From Clusia tigrina (lineage: Eukaryota > Arthropoda > Insecta > Diptera > Clusiidae): DNA of 64,000 nt. Both the position numbers and the translations under genes were made by a program. Position 1 is the first letter of the stretch; each line of letters begins with the position of its first letter. Positions 36,196-47,961 of the stretch are shown one piece after another. The stretch spans positions 13,390,807 through 13,454,806 of the forward strand of contig OV050032.1 of NCBI GenBank assembly GCA_920105625.2. Reading direction: 5' to 3'. The notes under the pieces were generated by a model, which saw only the letters and a list, made by a program, of their open reading frames with translations, was not told the DNA's origin and ran no database searches.

Positions 36196-37179
36196 CCCAT
36201 CCGCCAGTCCTTTTTAGTCCGAATACTTGATAATTCACAAATGAATAAATGAAATCACTGCAGATTTCATTGAATATACCTATACGGAGTTGGCTGCTGC
36301 TTCCCGCTGGATGCTAAAACATTCAACGATGCCATTTGCTACAATTATGAGCAATTAGAAGCTGAAAGCGTTTGCCTGATTTAATTTGCATTCCCGTTTC
36401 CATTTCGGTTTTAATTTTAATGCCAGCTAAAGTGCCGCGGCATTAAACGCAATTGCCACAAACTTTAATAACGTTGAAATGCGGGCATCTAAAAAATACT
36501 CGCAATATAAAAAAACATCCGTAAATGAGCTGCAAACGATTCCAGCTCGTGTCGCGGGCCTGCAGCCATCAGCCGACGCCATGTGCTCCCACCGCTGCCG
36601 GGCCGTAATTTTTTGCTTTTATTGAAAGCTCCGCAAACGGCAAAAATTATAAAAATGATTAAAGGAATTAGAAAAGGGCGCACAGTATGTCGAGCAACAC
36701 CGCCCAGTCACAAGGGGCATGGGCCCGGGCCCGGGCATTAGCCGCCAGCCACGCACCCGTACGCGGCGCTGCAAAGTCAACTTTTAATTATTCATGAATT
36801 GGTATTAAAAGTTTGCTTGTGCGAGCAATTGAGCGAGAGTGCCTCTTTCATAATTGCTGTTTCGAAATTTTTCTCCGCTTCCAACGAGCCATCATTATTA
36901 GCAGAGGCCAGAGTGCAGAGTGCAGAGTGCAGAGTGCAGGCAGCGGCGCAGAACGGAGATGCTATAAAATGAAACGAGTTTAGCCAAAATGTTAAAGGGA
37001 ATTAAAAGTATCGCATTTTACAGTTTGAGACGTCAGGAGAGGTTTCCCTTTGAGTGGTTCAAGAACACTCACGCACACGCAGATACGTTCAGGAAGCACG
37101 AAGCCTAAAAACCAAGGACCAACTTCTCCTCACATTGTTTTAATTCGTAGCATTTCCTTTATTTCCCGCACTTCAAAGC
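36196..37179. other. unique sequence, no gene recognised
   Basis: Unique DNA with TTTAAT/ATTAA patches of the kind common in fly regulatory DNA, a short (CAGAGTG)n run at about 36907-36938 and GGGCCCGGGCCCGGGC at 36721. No gene recognised. Confidence 0.45.
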
Positions 37180-37340
37180 CCGCCTCTGTCTGCCTCTCCC
37201 TGCCTCTCCCTGCTTGTGCCTGCCTCTGTCTGCCTCTGCCCGCCTCTGTCTGCCTCTGCCCGCCTCTGCCTGCCTCTGCCTGCCTCTGCCTGCCTGTGAC
37301 TGCCGCTGCCTGCCTGTGACGGCCGCTGCCTGCTTCTGCT
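37180..37340. repeat. 12-bp minisatellite (TGCCTCTGCCTG)n
   Basis: About 13 units with CTGTC/CTGCC variants and some CTGTGAC units. Frames on both strands stay open because the unit is a multiple of three and lacks stops. Confidence 0.9.
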
Positions 37341-38119
37341 TGTTCGTTCTCTGCTACGTGTTCTGTAGCTTTGCACATGCTTTAAATAGAGACGAAGGAA
37401 GATACCGACTATAGCTATATAGCTGACTATAGAGCCATTGAAAACTGCAACAGTGAGGAGTACTCGAGCAACAACTTCAGTGCTCAGACTTCGGTATCTG
37501 AAGAGCTGTTCGTAGAGAATCACAATAACCTCACTATTTCTGGACTTCATCAAAGCCGCATCTGCTGCTGCCACCAACCGAGAGAAGGCCTCCACTGGCT
37601 TCAATGGCAGGACCACACCCAGACCCACCAACATAGCCGAGGCAACTTAATACCAACGAGATCTGAGACGCTTGAGAGCTCTGGATCAGATGTGGTGGAA
37701 TCGTCATCCAAAATACTTTGTATACAAATGACGGTTCAGTGTGTCCTCTTCGAAGGTCGAAAGGGAAAGTTTGGCGCATGGCCGTCACCATTAATTTGGA
37801 TTCATTACTGGTCACATTTCACCACTCTTCTTTACTGGCTGAACAGAATTGCAATTGTTTTAGGAAGAGGTGTCAAAATGGCACCTATTGTGCTACTTGA
37901 GGCTGGTATATTCCCAAGCCTACCATCACCACCACCAACACCATTAATATAACTTAAAATGCCGAACGTTCAGGTACTCGTACATAACCCAAATGCACTG
38001 CTGAAATCGCTGCTGGAGGCAGCCAAAGGATAACAAATTCACAACAAAATCGGAAATTCAACATACACTTCCAAGTTTTAGTGGAGCTCTGGGCGTCTAC
38101 TAAGAAGCTTGACGTAGCC
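37341..38119. other. unique sequence, no gene recognised
   Basis: A (CCA)n-like patch lies at 37924-37945. Open frames on both strands (37534-37952) carry no motif. Confidence 0.4.
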
Positions 38120-38407
38120 GGTTACAAAACCTTTCTGGAATATTACGGACCATGGCTAACACAGCCGGCTACAAAACCTTTCCGGAGGATTACATACCAT
38201 GGCTAACACAGCTAGTTACAAAACCTTTCCGGAATATTACGTACCATGGCTAACACAGCTGGTTACAAAACCTTTCCATAATATTACATACCATGGCTAA
38301 CACAGCTGGTTACAAAACCTTTCTGGAATATTACATACCATGACTAACACAGCCGGCTACAAAACCTTTCCGGAGGATTACATACCATGGCTAACACTGC
38401 TGGTTAC
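38120..38407. repeat. 47-bp tandem repeat, six copies plus a partial
   Basis: Units start at about 38120, 38167, 38213, 38261, 38308 and 38355, with GGTTACAAAACCTTTCCGGA and ACCATGGCTAACACAGCT as landmarks. A truncated seventh begins at 38402. The length is not a multiple of three, so no frame is kept. Confidence 0.95.
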
Positions 38408-39488
38408 ACATCCGTGAGTCCTTCAGCAAGAAGAATGCTTTAAAGTGTACGAAAATACTCCTCCTAAGTCCTTGAAGTGTGGAAACTTTATACCGAAGGA
38501 CGCAGAAAGTGACAGTTGACAATTTCATACAAAAAGTTGAGAATTTTCCAGAACTCACCTTTTATAGTACAGTAAAGCAGCTGACTTTGGGAGACTAGTG
38601 GTCGTCCTGCTCGTCACACCACCAAATTAAGCTCTCATGTTAGTTGGAAGTGGCAATAATTCTGCCTTGATGAGAACACGGAATCCCGACATAACACTAC
38701 AAAAGTGCTATCAGTGAGCAATGGATTTGGGGAGATTTATGATAAGTGGTACCCAGTTATGCAGCGTTAACACTCCTTACAAGTTCGGAATGCCACGAAT
38801 CCTGAACTGAAACTGCCAACTACCCGTGTCAGAATAAACACAACACCTCTAAATTTAAGCTTATGTAATCGTTGGAAAACTTTTTAAGGATAAATATTAA
38901 AGAACATTACAAAAGTGAAAACTGGCTGCGGAGCTTATCTCTGGAACATATTCTCAAAGACTGTGGTGTCAAGTTCATCAGTCTGCTGATGCATTTGAGT
39001 CAAATACAAGAGATACTGGACCCCGGTCAGATCTTGGAACCTTAGAAAAGTGGCCAAAGGTGTCGGTTTATGCAAGTCCATCTCTGATAATCGCTGCTTA
39101 AAGGCTCTGCAAAAGAAACGTTTAGTTTGCTTAATTTGGAACTCTTCTCTCTCAGCTTACAGAAAGAATATTCGAATGCTCCAAAATTGTTGGTTGAAAA
39201 TATTCGCAGTTGTTCTGTTTGTGAATGACAAAAAGGAATTCTGAAAACATTCTTTTCAGATCAACGGTTCCTGTGTTTGCACAGTTTCAAATTTCTAATT
39301 TCAAGTCAAGTGACAAAGTGTTGAAGTGAATTCACAGAGTTGAAATGAAGCAGTGGAGTCATCGATGAATCCAACTGGCACCTAAGCGGCCCAAAGTGAT
39401 TGAGGAAACTGATGTATTGCTCTTCTGAGGCCTGCTGCAGCTGACTGCACTGCTGGGTGTGAGAATATGGTAAGTATCTCTTAAGTAG
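38408..39488. other. unique sequence, no gene recognised
   Basis: No gene, RNA or element recognised. Confidence 0.4.
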
Positions 39489-39668
39489 TGTTTTGGAGAA
39501 TATATCTTAGATATGAGCAAGATCCCTCATCTTGATTCCTCCAAAATATATGAAATCCTGTCGGAAATTAGCCTGGAAGAAGATCTTTAGATGAGACTGT
39601 CCTCATCTTTCAAATAAATAGGGGCAGTGTATAACACCCTTAAATATATCTATCTATCTATCTATCTC
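39489..39668 (+). mobile_element. LINE-B copy 3, last codons and 3' tail
   Basis: Begins at the TGTTTTGGAGAATATATC phrase matching 2717-2735, runs through the stop codon (TAG at about 39588) and the UTR, and ends in (ATCT)n at about 39640-39666. About 45 bp of UTR are missing after AATAAATAGG compared with copy 1. Heavily 5'-truncated. Confidence 0.9.
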
Positions 39669-39839
39669 TTAAGTAGAAGGAAATAAATCCACTCTTAATA
39701 TACTCATTCATTCTGTCTGTCAGTTTCGCTTTAAGGCGTGGACCTCCTATGTCATAATGTCCAAATATTCCTGGCAAGAACTCATGACGTCGGTGAGCGG
39801 GTTAACCATTCACCTAAACAAGAATATTAATTGCCCATG

Positions 39840-40255
39840 GCTGTCGATTGGGAGGTCTGCTGCCTTCTCTATGCCTATATCTACCCCTAAATGCCCCAGT
39901 CGGCGTTTCAGTCGGCGTCGCAGCCTCTGTCAGCGTCTCTGTAGGCGCCTCGGTCGGCGTCGCAGCCTCTGTCGCGTCTCTGTAGGCGTCTCAGTGGCTG
40001 CCGCTGTCGATTGGCGGGGGAGGTCTGATGCCTTCTCTGTGTTTATATCTACCCCTATCTGCCTCGGTCGGCGTCACAGTCGGCTTCGCAGATTCTGCCA
40101 GCGTCTCTGTAGGTGTCTCAGTCGCTGCCGCTGTCGATTGGGGGGTCTGCTGCCTTCTCTAAGCCTATATCTACCCCTCTCTGTCTCAGTCGGCGTTGCA
40201 GCCTCTGTCAGCGTCTCTGTAGGCGTCTTAGTCGCTGCCGCTCTCGATTAGGGTT
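39840..40255. repeat. about 125-bp tandem repeat with internal sub-repeats
   Basis: Three main units each contain CTGCCGCTGTCGATTGG, GCCTTCTCTNNGCCTATATC, TACCCCT and GTCAGCGTCTCTGTAGGCG. The first unit holds an extra sub-repeat of the CAGTCGGCGTCGCAGCCTCT block. Plus-strand frames stay open (39757-40251, 164 codons) but translate to Ser/Arg/Cys-rich repeats with no known domain. Confidence 0.85.
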
Positions 40256-40452
40256 TCTGCCCATGGCAGCTGAACTCATGGCTGGTGTCACTAGATGACA
40301 CTTCGGGTGGTCTCCTGCAAGGAAGCTTTTCCGGAAAGAAAAGACTTCCTTCACTTAGGAAGAATGCCTGGAATAATACTCTATACCTGAATTCTTCTTT
40401 GCTGTTTCTAACTTTGTGCTTAATTGCAGACGAAGTATCCCCCGAGCGCATA

Positions 40453-40622
40453 CAGAATATTGTCTGACGGGCCCAAAGAAAGAGATGAATCCTGTATTAT
40501 TTTCAAGTCAAGTCCCGAAAAACAACTTTCTGTAATTCAGAATATTGTCTGTCGGGAGTAAAGAAACAGATGAATCCTTTATTATTTTCAAGTCAAGTGC
40601 CGAAGCACAGCATTCTGTAATG
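40453..40622. repeat. 85-bp tandem duplication
   Basis: Copies 40453-40537 and 40538-40622 start CAGAATATTGTCTG and contain TATTATTTTCAAGTCAAGT. Divergence is about 10-15% by eye, so this is not a recent event. Confidence 0.9.
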
Positions 40623-42681
40623 TAATCAATTGTTCTACTGCGGATTTCCAAATAAATACACTTTGGGGACACTGGAACCATGAGCTGCACCATGTGCGAA
40701 GCAGCCAAACAGCTCTGAATAGTGTTGCCGACTGTTGCAGTATCATCATATTCAGAAAGAAAGAACCATCTGCCACAGTCCGCACCCAACGGAAGATTTT
40801 AGATGAAATAGTAGAGAAACGACCGTAGTTAACCCAAGATTCTGACACACGAACAAGTATTCCAGATTCGCACCTGGTCTACGGTCGCCGGTGACACCAC
40901 TATACAGTGACTACCTTGCTCACTCATCGTTCGATTGGTTTGATACGAAGCTATGCCTGCGTCAGGCGCATTTCCTGTGGTTCCGCCCCCGTTTCGACGG
41001 TCATCCAGCAGCCCAGGTAACAATGCATCGCAAGTAAATAATGCACGCACTCTGTTGTGTCATCAATGATAAATGACTGCAGCTGCATCAGCGTTGAACG
41101 CATTTTGGCCATGATACAACTCGAACGCGGGCAGACCTCTCCCTGCATCCATAGCAATTAAACGCAATTATGCAAGTAATTAAAGCCCGTTCATAAGCGG
41201 ATTACACATGCCATTGCCAACTAAGCTGTGCGCGTTAAATTAATGTTTATGAGTTATTATCTAAATTGAGTTGAACTGCTGCCACAGCCGCCAATCGGAA
41301 AATGCTCGTAATTGAACAGAGCGTAATGCAGTTCAGGACTTTTTCAAGTGGAGTTGAGTGTGCGGCTTAGTTTGGATGCAAATCCTGCAGTGCTGTGTGG
41401 AATATGTGAGAGGGGAGACTGAAAGTGGCTGAGAAGGGCACAATGACGAAACTGCTGTGCTGAACGCATACGACAGACGAAGCGAAACGCTTTGAACCAC
41501 ACCTGAAAACGCAGCATTTATGCACGAAGTTGCTGGGAAAAGACGTTCCAAAGCAACAAAACCCGAGGCGTGAAACCAAAGAACATTTCTTCTAAATGCC
41601 CAAAAGCCTTATTAGATTTACTAGTTCCCGCTGCCGCTGCCGCAGTCACAGTTGCCAGCACCAGGCAGAGCCGCCATTGTTCAGCTCTTCATTAAAAATT
41701 GATAAAAGCTTCGCAATTTAATTACCAGAAATGAAACGTTTTTGCTCCTAACAAGATTTCACATTGAATTTACCCACCGCCCGCACTCGTAAGTGGTGTT
41801 CCTTTGCTGTGCTAGCAGGTAATTAAATTGCAGACATTAGCGAATGCGCTCAGGCTCCGCTCTCCCTGCGCTGCCCCTTCGTGTCTAGTCAGCTCATACG
41901 ACACCGAAAATGTTCGCTGACTTGTTCACGAGCCCCTGTAGCAGAAGTCGGAAGGGAGGGGGAATGGCAGAATAGTGAGACACTTATTAAAGATTTAAAC
42001 TGGTCACTGTCGCCGCACGTCCACGATCTCCTGTTCACTCCCTGGCCGCATAAAAGCACGATTGTCAATAAAGTACGTATTTAAATTAAATTAAAAGATA
42101 AAACCAAAATGAAAATTTGAGCGGGCTCATCGCGAGCAAAAAAGTGCCACATTGCGGGGTGGACGAGCAACGTTTAAATTGCTTTGTCAGCTGGTGTCAT
42201 TAAATAAATTTACATTATTATTATTATGATTATGGCTACAATGCGGGGCCTTTGTACCACTCACTGCCTTACTGCCAGCCATGCACGCACACTCGTACGC
42301 ACATGCCACAGCTGTCCATAAAATCAGAGCCGACAATGTTTCGAGTGGATTAAAGAGCCAAGATTCGCACCAGGGCTCGTGCCTGAATGAGTGGGTGACT
42401 GAGAGACTGGCGCGGGATTTCCATCCACTGAGAGCGCGCCTTATGATTTGCTCCGGACACGGCTTGGCAGTATGCCAGCGTAGACGTTCTGAAGGCACTG
42501 CCAAGTTTCAGTGAATTTAAATAGTGCACCGCGTCTCAGAGAATTGAATGGACCTAACTAAGAGAGTCACGGGTATCCTCGTTGGTAAAACCTAAACCCT
42601 GTAATGCGGCACCCTATAGTAGGCATAAACCTAACCCAAGTATTTGCATTTAAGTTGAGAGATTATCACAGTGTCTGCTTG
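40623..42681. other. unique sequence, no gene recognised
   Basis: The 41040-42240 part has the look of conserved fly noncoding DNA: ATTAAATTA-type patches, few repeats. Open frames under 110 codons with no motif. Confidence 0.45.
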
Positions 42682-43089
42682 ACATGCCCTCAGAAATACA
42701 TCTGGGTTCCTTGTACACAACGGGCACCTTAGGAATCTTTCACCATCTCCATCAATCCCTTAAGTGTAAGTAAAGGTAGGTAGGTAGGTAGGTAGGGCAG
42801 CCGCACCACCAATAAACCAGTGATGCCACTTAGACCACCAGTTGGGTCCGTTGTGAGCCGCGGATGCGAGGCATGTCTACGCTTCCCCCTCCAGATTGAA
42901 CCACCCTGAGCCTTTTACAAAGCGAAGAAGGCTGTTAACACCCTACCGACCGGTTGTTAGGCCCCCAGGATATCTTGTTCAGAGATCTTGCACCCTTTTA
43001 CTTACACTTAAGGGACTGATTGAGATGCTGAAAGTTTCCTAAGGTGCCTGTTGTATACAAGGAACCCAGATGTATTTCTGCGAGCATGT
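42682..43089. mobile_element. foldback-like palindrome with LINE-E copy 2 in its loop
   Basis: The left arm 42691-42774 and right arm 42997-43080 are inverted copies with about six differences in 84 bp; weaker pairing extends a few bases outward. The arms share CAGAAATACATCTGGGTTCC and TTAAGTGTAAGTAAA. The 222-bp loop holds a minus-strand LINE-E 3' end (42775-42990) encoding SLLRFVKGSGWFNLEGEA and stop, with its ACCT-repeat tail (written GGTAGG on the plus strand, 42775-42796) touching the left arm. It may be a nonautonomous foldback element entered by a LINE, or an inverted duplication made during LINE insertion. No clear target-site duplication seen. Confidence 0.8.
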
Positions 43090-44259
43090 TCCTGCATGGA
43101 GGCAATAACTCTCAACTTCAGCACGGAGCTCCGCTCATCCCAGCTTCGGCTACAAATGCATTTGTATAACTATTTGGAGCACATGGGGATGCTCAGCTGC
43201 CAGACTGAGAACGCCTTCATAGAAGGGACTGGCTGCTTCGTAGAACCAAACCATATCTGTAGTTCCTCCTTATGCAGCAGACAATGGGATCTTTGAGTGG
43301 TCTGGTTATATTGCATATCCCCATGCTCTGCCGTTGTGATTCGCTACGCCTGCAAATGTTTTATCTTAGCAAACTTTTCGTGGCACATTTCGCTCCTCAT
43401 TCGCGTGTTTTCGTTACTTATTGTTGCAATATGCCAGCATTTCTCATTTCATGCTGAGATGACAATGACAAAAGTTAATGCCTCACAATTGACGAGTTGA
43501 TAAAAACAAAAGCGAAACAGAGAGGAGAAGCAAAACACAAAATGCAAACAGACAGAACGACGACAAACCAGCCACAATAGCGGAGCCCAATGTGATCAAA
43601 ATGGAAGTGGGCGCAGAACGGCACCCAAAATACAAAGCAGAGCTATGTAGGGCCGGGAAGAAGGGCGCAGGGGAGCTACAGCCAAACCAACGCTTAGCAA
43701 ACAATGCGAAAGACAATCTCACAAATACAAACGTAAACAAGAACACAAACAAACAGACAGCAACACAAGCAACGCAGCACTGAAATGCACATTAACTGAA
43801 GCAGCAATTGTTGCAGCCATTAGTGAAGTCATTAAGCTAGAAAGGGCCTCCCTGGCCGCATCGCCACCACCCGCAACCAGATTGCGCTTTGTTGCGCTAA
43901 CTAGTCTTGTTGCCGCTGCTGCTGCTGCCGCTGGTGCTGATGCTGCTGCTGGTGCTGACGCTGCAGTGAATGGTGAATTAGAAAGGCAAGTCTTCTTTGG
44001 AGACCTTGTGATGGATGTGTCGATTCGAGAGGAGCGTTTTGTAAACCGTTTCAAATCATGCAATGCACCACTGGCGGCCACTGCCGTTGACTTGTGGGCA
44101 GACAGGACGCATGAAATATAGATCCACTGTTCCGCCATGACATATAGATCCGCTTTTATTGCCAATATGAGAATTCTGCCATATTATGTGTTCCACGAAA
44201 ACAGTTCAATTCAAACACAAACATCAAATTTATTTAATAACAATCATTGGAAAAGTAAC
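43090..44259. other. unique sequence, GCT-rich patch, no gene recognised
   Basis: A GCTGCTGCTGCCGCTGGTGCT trinucleotide patch lies at about 43910-43970 and gives Ala-rich frames on both strands (43719-44165). No gene recognised. Confidence 0.45.
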
Positions 44260-46055
44260 TTCAAATAATTTAGAAATATGTGCAATATTGAGTGGTAATT
44301 GAGTGGTAAATTAGTGAGCATTGACTGGTAATTGAGTAGTGATTGTACGGTAATTGAGTGGTCATTGAGTGGTTATTGAGTAGTTATTGAGTAGTGACTG
44401 TAATTTTGTGGTAATTGAGTGGTAATTGAGTGGTCATTGAGGGTTAGTTGAGTAGTGATTGTAAGGTGATTGACTGGTTATTTAGTGGTAATTGAGTGGT
44501 AAAAAAGAGGCAATTTAGTGGTAACTGAGTAATAATTTAGTGGTAATTTAGAGATAATTCAAAAGTAAGTAATTAAATGTGAATTTAGAGTTAATTGAAT
44601 GGTGACACAGTCTAAATTTAGTCCTAACTGACTGGTATTCAGTAGTACTTGGATGAAAATTGAGTGGTAATAATGGTAATTTGGTGTTAATTGAGTATTA
44701 ATTTAGTGGTAATTTAGAGGTAATTTAGTGGTAATTGAATCGGAATTTAATGTGAATTTAGAGTTAATTGAAGTGAGTAATTGAGTGGTAATTGAGCAGA
44801 AATATGACGGTAGTTGAGTGGTGATTTAGCAGAAATTGGACGGTAATTGAGTGGTAATTTAGCAGAAATCGGATGGTAATTGAGTGGTACTTTAGCAGAA
44901 ATTGGACGGTAATTGACTGGCAATTTCGCAGAAATCGGACGGTAATTGAGTGTAATTTAGAAGAAATTGAACGGTAATTGAGTGGTAATTTCGCAGAAAT
45001 CGGACGGAAATTGAGTGGTAATTGAGCAGAAATTGAACGGTAGTTGAGTGGTGATTTAGCAGAAATCGGACGGTAATTGAGTGGTAATTGAGCAGAAATT
45101 AAACGGTAGTTGAGTGGTAATTTCGCAGAAATTGAACGGAAATTGAGTGGTAATTTAGCAGAAATTGGACGGAAATTGAGTGGTAATTGAGCAGAAATTG
45201 GACGGTAGTTGAGCGGTAATTGAGCAGAAATTGAACGGTAGTTGAGTGGTGATTTAGCAGAAATCGGACGGTAATTGAGTGGTAATTTAGCAGAAATTAA
45301 ACGGTAGTTGAGTGGTAATTTCGCAGAAATTAAACGGAAATTGAGTGGTAATTTAGCAGAAATTGGACGGAAATTGAGTGGTAATTGAGCAGAAATTGGA
45401 CGGAAGTTGAGTGGTGATTTAGCAGAAATTGAACGGTAATTAAGTAGTAATTGGATGGTAACTGACTAGTAAATATATGGTTATTTAGTGGTATATAGGT
45501 AATTATAGGTGCTAATATAGGTAATTTAGTAGTAAAATATTGGTTATTTAGTGGTAAATGAGTAGAAATTAAGTAGTAATTGAGTTGTGGTTTAATCTGA
45601 ATTTAGCGTTAATAGTATGCTGACATAGTCGAAATTTACTGATAATTGAGTAGCGATTCGATGGAAACTGGATGGTAATTCAGTGGTTATTGTGTAGTAA
45701 TGGATATAGTAGTGGTACTTTAATGATGAACGTAGTTATTTACTGGTAACTGGGTAGTATTTTAGTGGAAATTAAAAGGTAATTAACTTGTAATTGAGTT
45801 GACAGTCTGAATTTAGTGATACTATGGTATTAGAGTAGTAATAAGATGGTAGCTGAGCAGTAACTGTATGGTAGTTGAGTGGTAATTGAGTGGAAATAGA
45901 GTGGTTATATAGTGGTAATTGATTAGTAATTGATTAGTAATTTAGAGGTTATTTAATGCGAATTTAGAGTTAAATGAATGGTGGTGGCAAAGTCTTCAAT
46001 TTAGTGCTCATTTAGTGGTAATTGTTGAGTGGATTTATAAGTAATTGAAGGGTAT
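44260..46055. repeat. 1.8-kb satellite-like array; 33-bp units built from an 11-bp core
   Basis: The whole block is made of variants of TTGAGTGGTAA. In the centre (about 44780-45440) it is ordered into 33-bp units, AATTGAGTGGTAATTTAGCA then GAAATTGGACGGT, repeated about 20 times. Toward both edges the order decays into irregular 11- to 14-bp units. Stops in every frame exclude coding. The right edge runs to within about 10-40 bp of the stop codon of the four-exon gene at 46064, so that gene's 3' UTR must lie in the array. Confidence 0.95.
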
Positions 46056-46063
46056 TTGTGAAG

Positions 46064-47373
46064 CTAATTGGAGCTATCGGAAACATCTTCTAGAATATAA
46101 TTATTTCCCGAGGTGACGGAAGAACTTTCCTGAGTTTCTTGCTGAACGGCGTCACTCAGCAGGTGGGAAGGATGCCTGTTGTAGGTAACACTGGGACAGA
46201 AAATCACTTTCTTTGTAAGATATTGCGACGCATTATCCGCGGACTTGTTTGCCGACAAATTCAGAGTTTGATCTAAAAGTCCGGTAGCTGCTGCTGTCGT
46301 GGACTCGGGCGAAGCAAAGCCCTGAATGAATGGTCGCGTATCTCTTATATCATTCTTTGGAGATGAGTCGCGGCATCTTTTCAAAGCCTGCTTCGGTGAT
46401 CTCGGCGGAGAAGCTGTTGAAAAAACGTAAGATGTGGTTGGAGGCTCATTAGAAGTCGCCTCCGGTAGATTCTCCAAATTGTTATTCGCAGTCTTGGGGC
46501 ACTCTAAATTCGGAGGATTGGTCCAAATATTTAAAGCAGTTCGAGGTGTGCTGGGTGACTGGGACGGAGTCCTAACCGCACCCGTCCTCAGAAACTTGTT
46601 TGGCCGTTGCTCTTCTTCATTTTTATTAGAGCCAATGCATCTCCTCTGCTGAGTCAGATTCCGATGTTGCATATTCCTAGCCATTATTCTGAAATTAAAG
46701 TCGATTTTCGAGGTAAATACTCAAATTTCGCACACCAACGCCGTTTCGACACTTACAGAGCCTGCTTGATATACTGAGTGCGTTCTATGCCACCCGCAGC
46801 CTTATCAGCGACCCCGAACAGTATTGGCAGTTTGGTGTAACAGCCATCGCTGAGCATTTGCCTAAGCAAGCTGTCAATAAAAATGTGTTTTTTTTTAGGA
46901 TTTTGCACGAAAATTACACAAAACATCTTCAACCCCGCACTCACCCCGCTACCAGTTCAATGTTGTTGCGTTGACTATCGTTGGAAAGCACGAACAACAA
47001 CTGCTGCAGTGCCACTCTGCAGGTTGTGCAAATATCGCGAGTCTCTTCAACCGTCTCTCTGGGAGAGCAGAGAGAAGTTAGCTGTCTATCCAGTCTCATC
47101 ATGATCGTTCGCATCAATTCTCCCTCAACGCGCCGCTCCGGGATGAACAATTGCATAAGGCGCAACACTGCTTGAACAAAATAATATTTCAGTTAGAATT
47201 CGGAATTCTTTGCCAATTTGCATTGACTCCGAATTCGCAATAAAAATTTCTAAGCTTGCGCTCCACTCACGTAACACCACCAGAAAGATGGCTCCTGCGA
47301 CCATAATGAGGATAATAAGCTCTCCAAATGACATGGTGTCCCAATACGTACATAGCAGATGTAGAAACGACAT
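46064..47373 (-). CDS. four-exon gene for an unrecognised single-pass membrane protein with disordered tail
   Basis: Exons on the minus strand: 47373-47271, 47167-46945, 46870-46757, 46688-46064. Donors are GTGAGT, GTGAGT and GTAAGT, acceptors CAG, CAG and CAG; the introns are 103, 74 and 68 bp. The joined frame is 1,065 bp, coding 354 residues. ATG 47373 is preceded by GAAA; an in-frame second ATG (47334, after CACC) is an alternative start. Residues 17-42 form one membrane helix (GELIILIMVAGAIFLVV core), followed by IPERR. Residues 45-150 look helical and contain a CTTC pair (81-84). Residues about 150-354 are Ser/Pro/Asn-rich and disordered, with basic clusters (RPNKFLR, QALKRCRD), ending EDVSDSSN. 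I know no family for it. Phase-consistent splicing of all four exons is what makes it a gene. The stop lies beside the satellite at 44260-46055. Upstream TATAAAT and TCAGTT occur near 47383-47400, badly spaced for a standard promoter. Confidence 0.85.
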
Positions 47374-47961
47374 TTTCCAACTGAAGAAAAATTTATATTT
47401 CTCGACTAGAAACCAAAGAGAGCGAAGTGAATGCTATTTTTCTAGAATAGTTTTTCTAAGCGCTTTTCGTCGCCTACTGTGATTGTTTTTACGAGTATTT
47501 GAGACGTTTTCACAGTGTCGTCAACTACAGTGGGTTAGATAGAAAAGACTACACTCCGTCCATCCATCGGTTCAACTGCAGACAGGGAGCCACGGCAGAT
47601 TCTTCGGTAGAACCGTCAAACTTACAAGGACAGCTCCAATCACGAACGTTTTCATAGACCCCAAACTGGAGTTCCCCAATATTTCCATATTGTAATCAGA
47701 GTAGTTTCTGATAGAATGACTCTGTAGACCATTGTTGCAATACAGTTGCTGACAAGACCATCTGAAGTTCTCATAGCCAGTCAAAATGACGTCTCTGGCA
47801 AGCTGAGTTTAAAACGAGTAATACTTAAAACTGATCCGCTTTGAAGGAGTCTTATGTGAGGAGTATTCAATTAGGGTGCCCTTCGAACCTAACGATCTGT
47901 TGGCGCCATACCACAGCCAATAATCTGTCAACAGTCATTGATCATGCCTGCCCAAACTACC
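47374..47961. other. upstream region of the four-exon gene; possible tiny minus-strand exon
   Basis: On the minus strand near 47657 an ATG opens MKTFVIGAVL followed directly by GTAAGT, and a CTGCAG acceptor lies 50 bp on, after a pyrimidine-rich stretch. A signal-peptide start interrupted by a small intron is common in fly secreted-protein genes. The continuation here stops after eight codons, so I do not call a gene. Confidence 0.2.

Noticed and set aside
37130..37634. Arg/Gln/Glu-rich repeat frame that resembles a coiled-coil protein
   Set aside because: It is the antisense translation of a 12-bp minisatellite with no stop in its unit; no unique coding flank.
39757..40298. Ser/Arg/Cys-rich 164-codon frame
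   Set aside because: It lies within a 125-bp tandem repeat; several frames are open and none shows a domain.
47572..47784. Secreted-peptide gene starting MKTFVIGAVL
   Set aside because: A good donor follows the start, but the only nearby acceptor leads to a stop after eight codons; the intron would be 50 bp, at the lower limit for flies.
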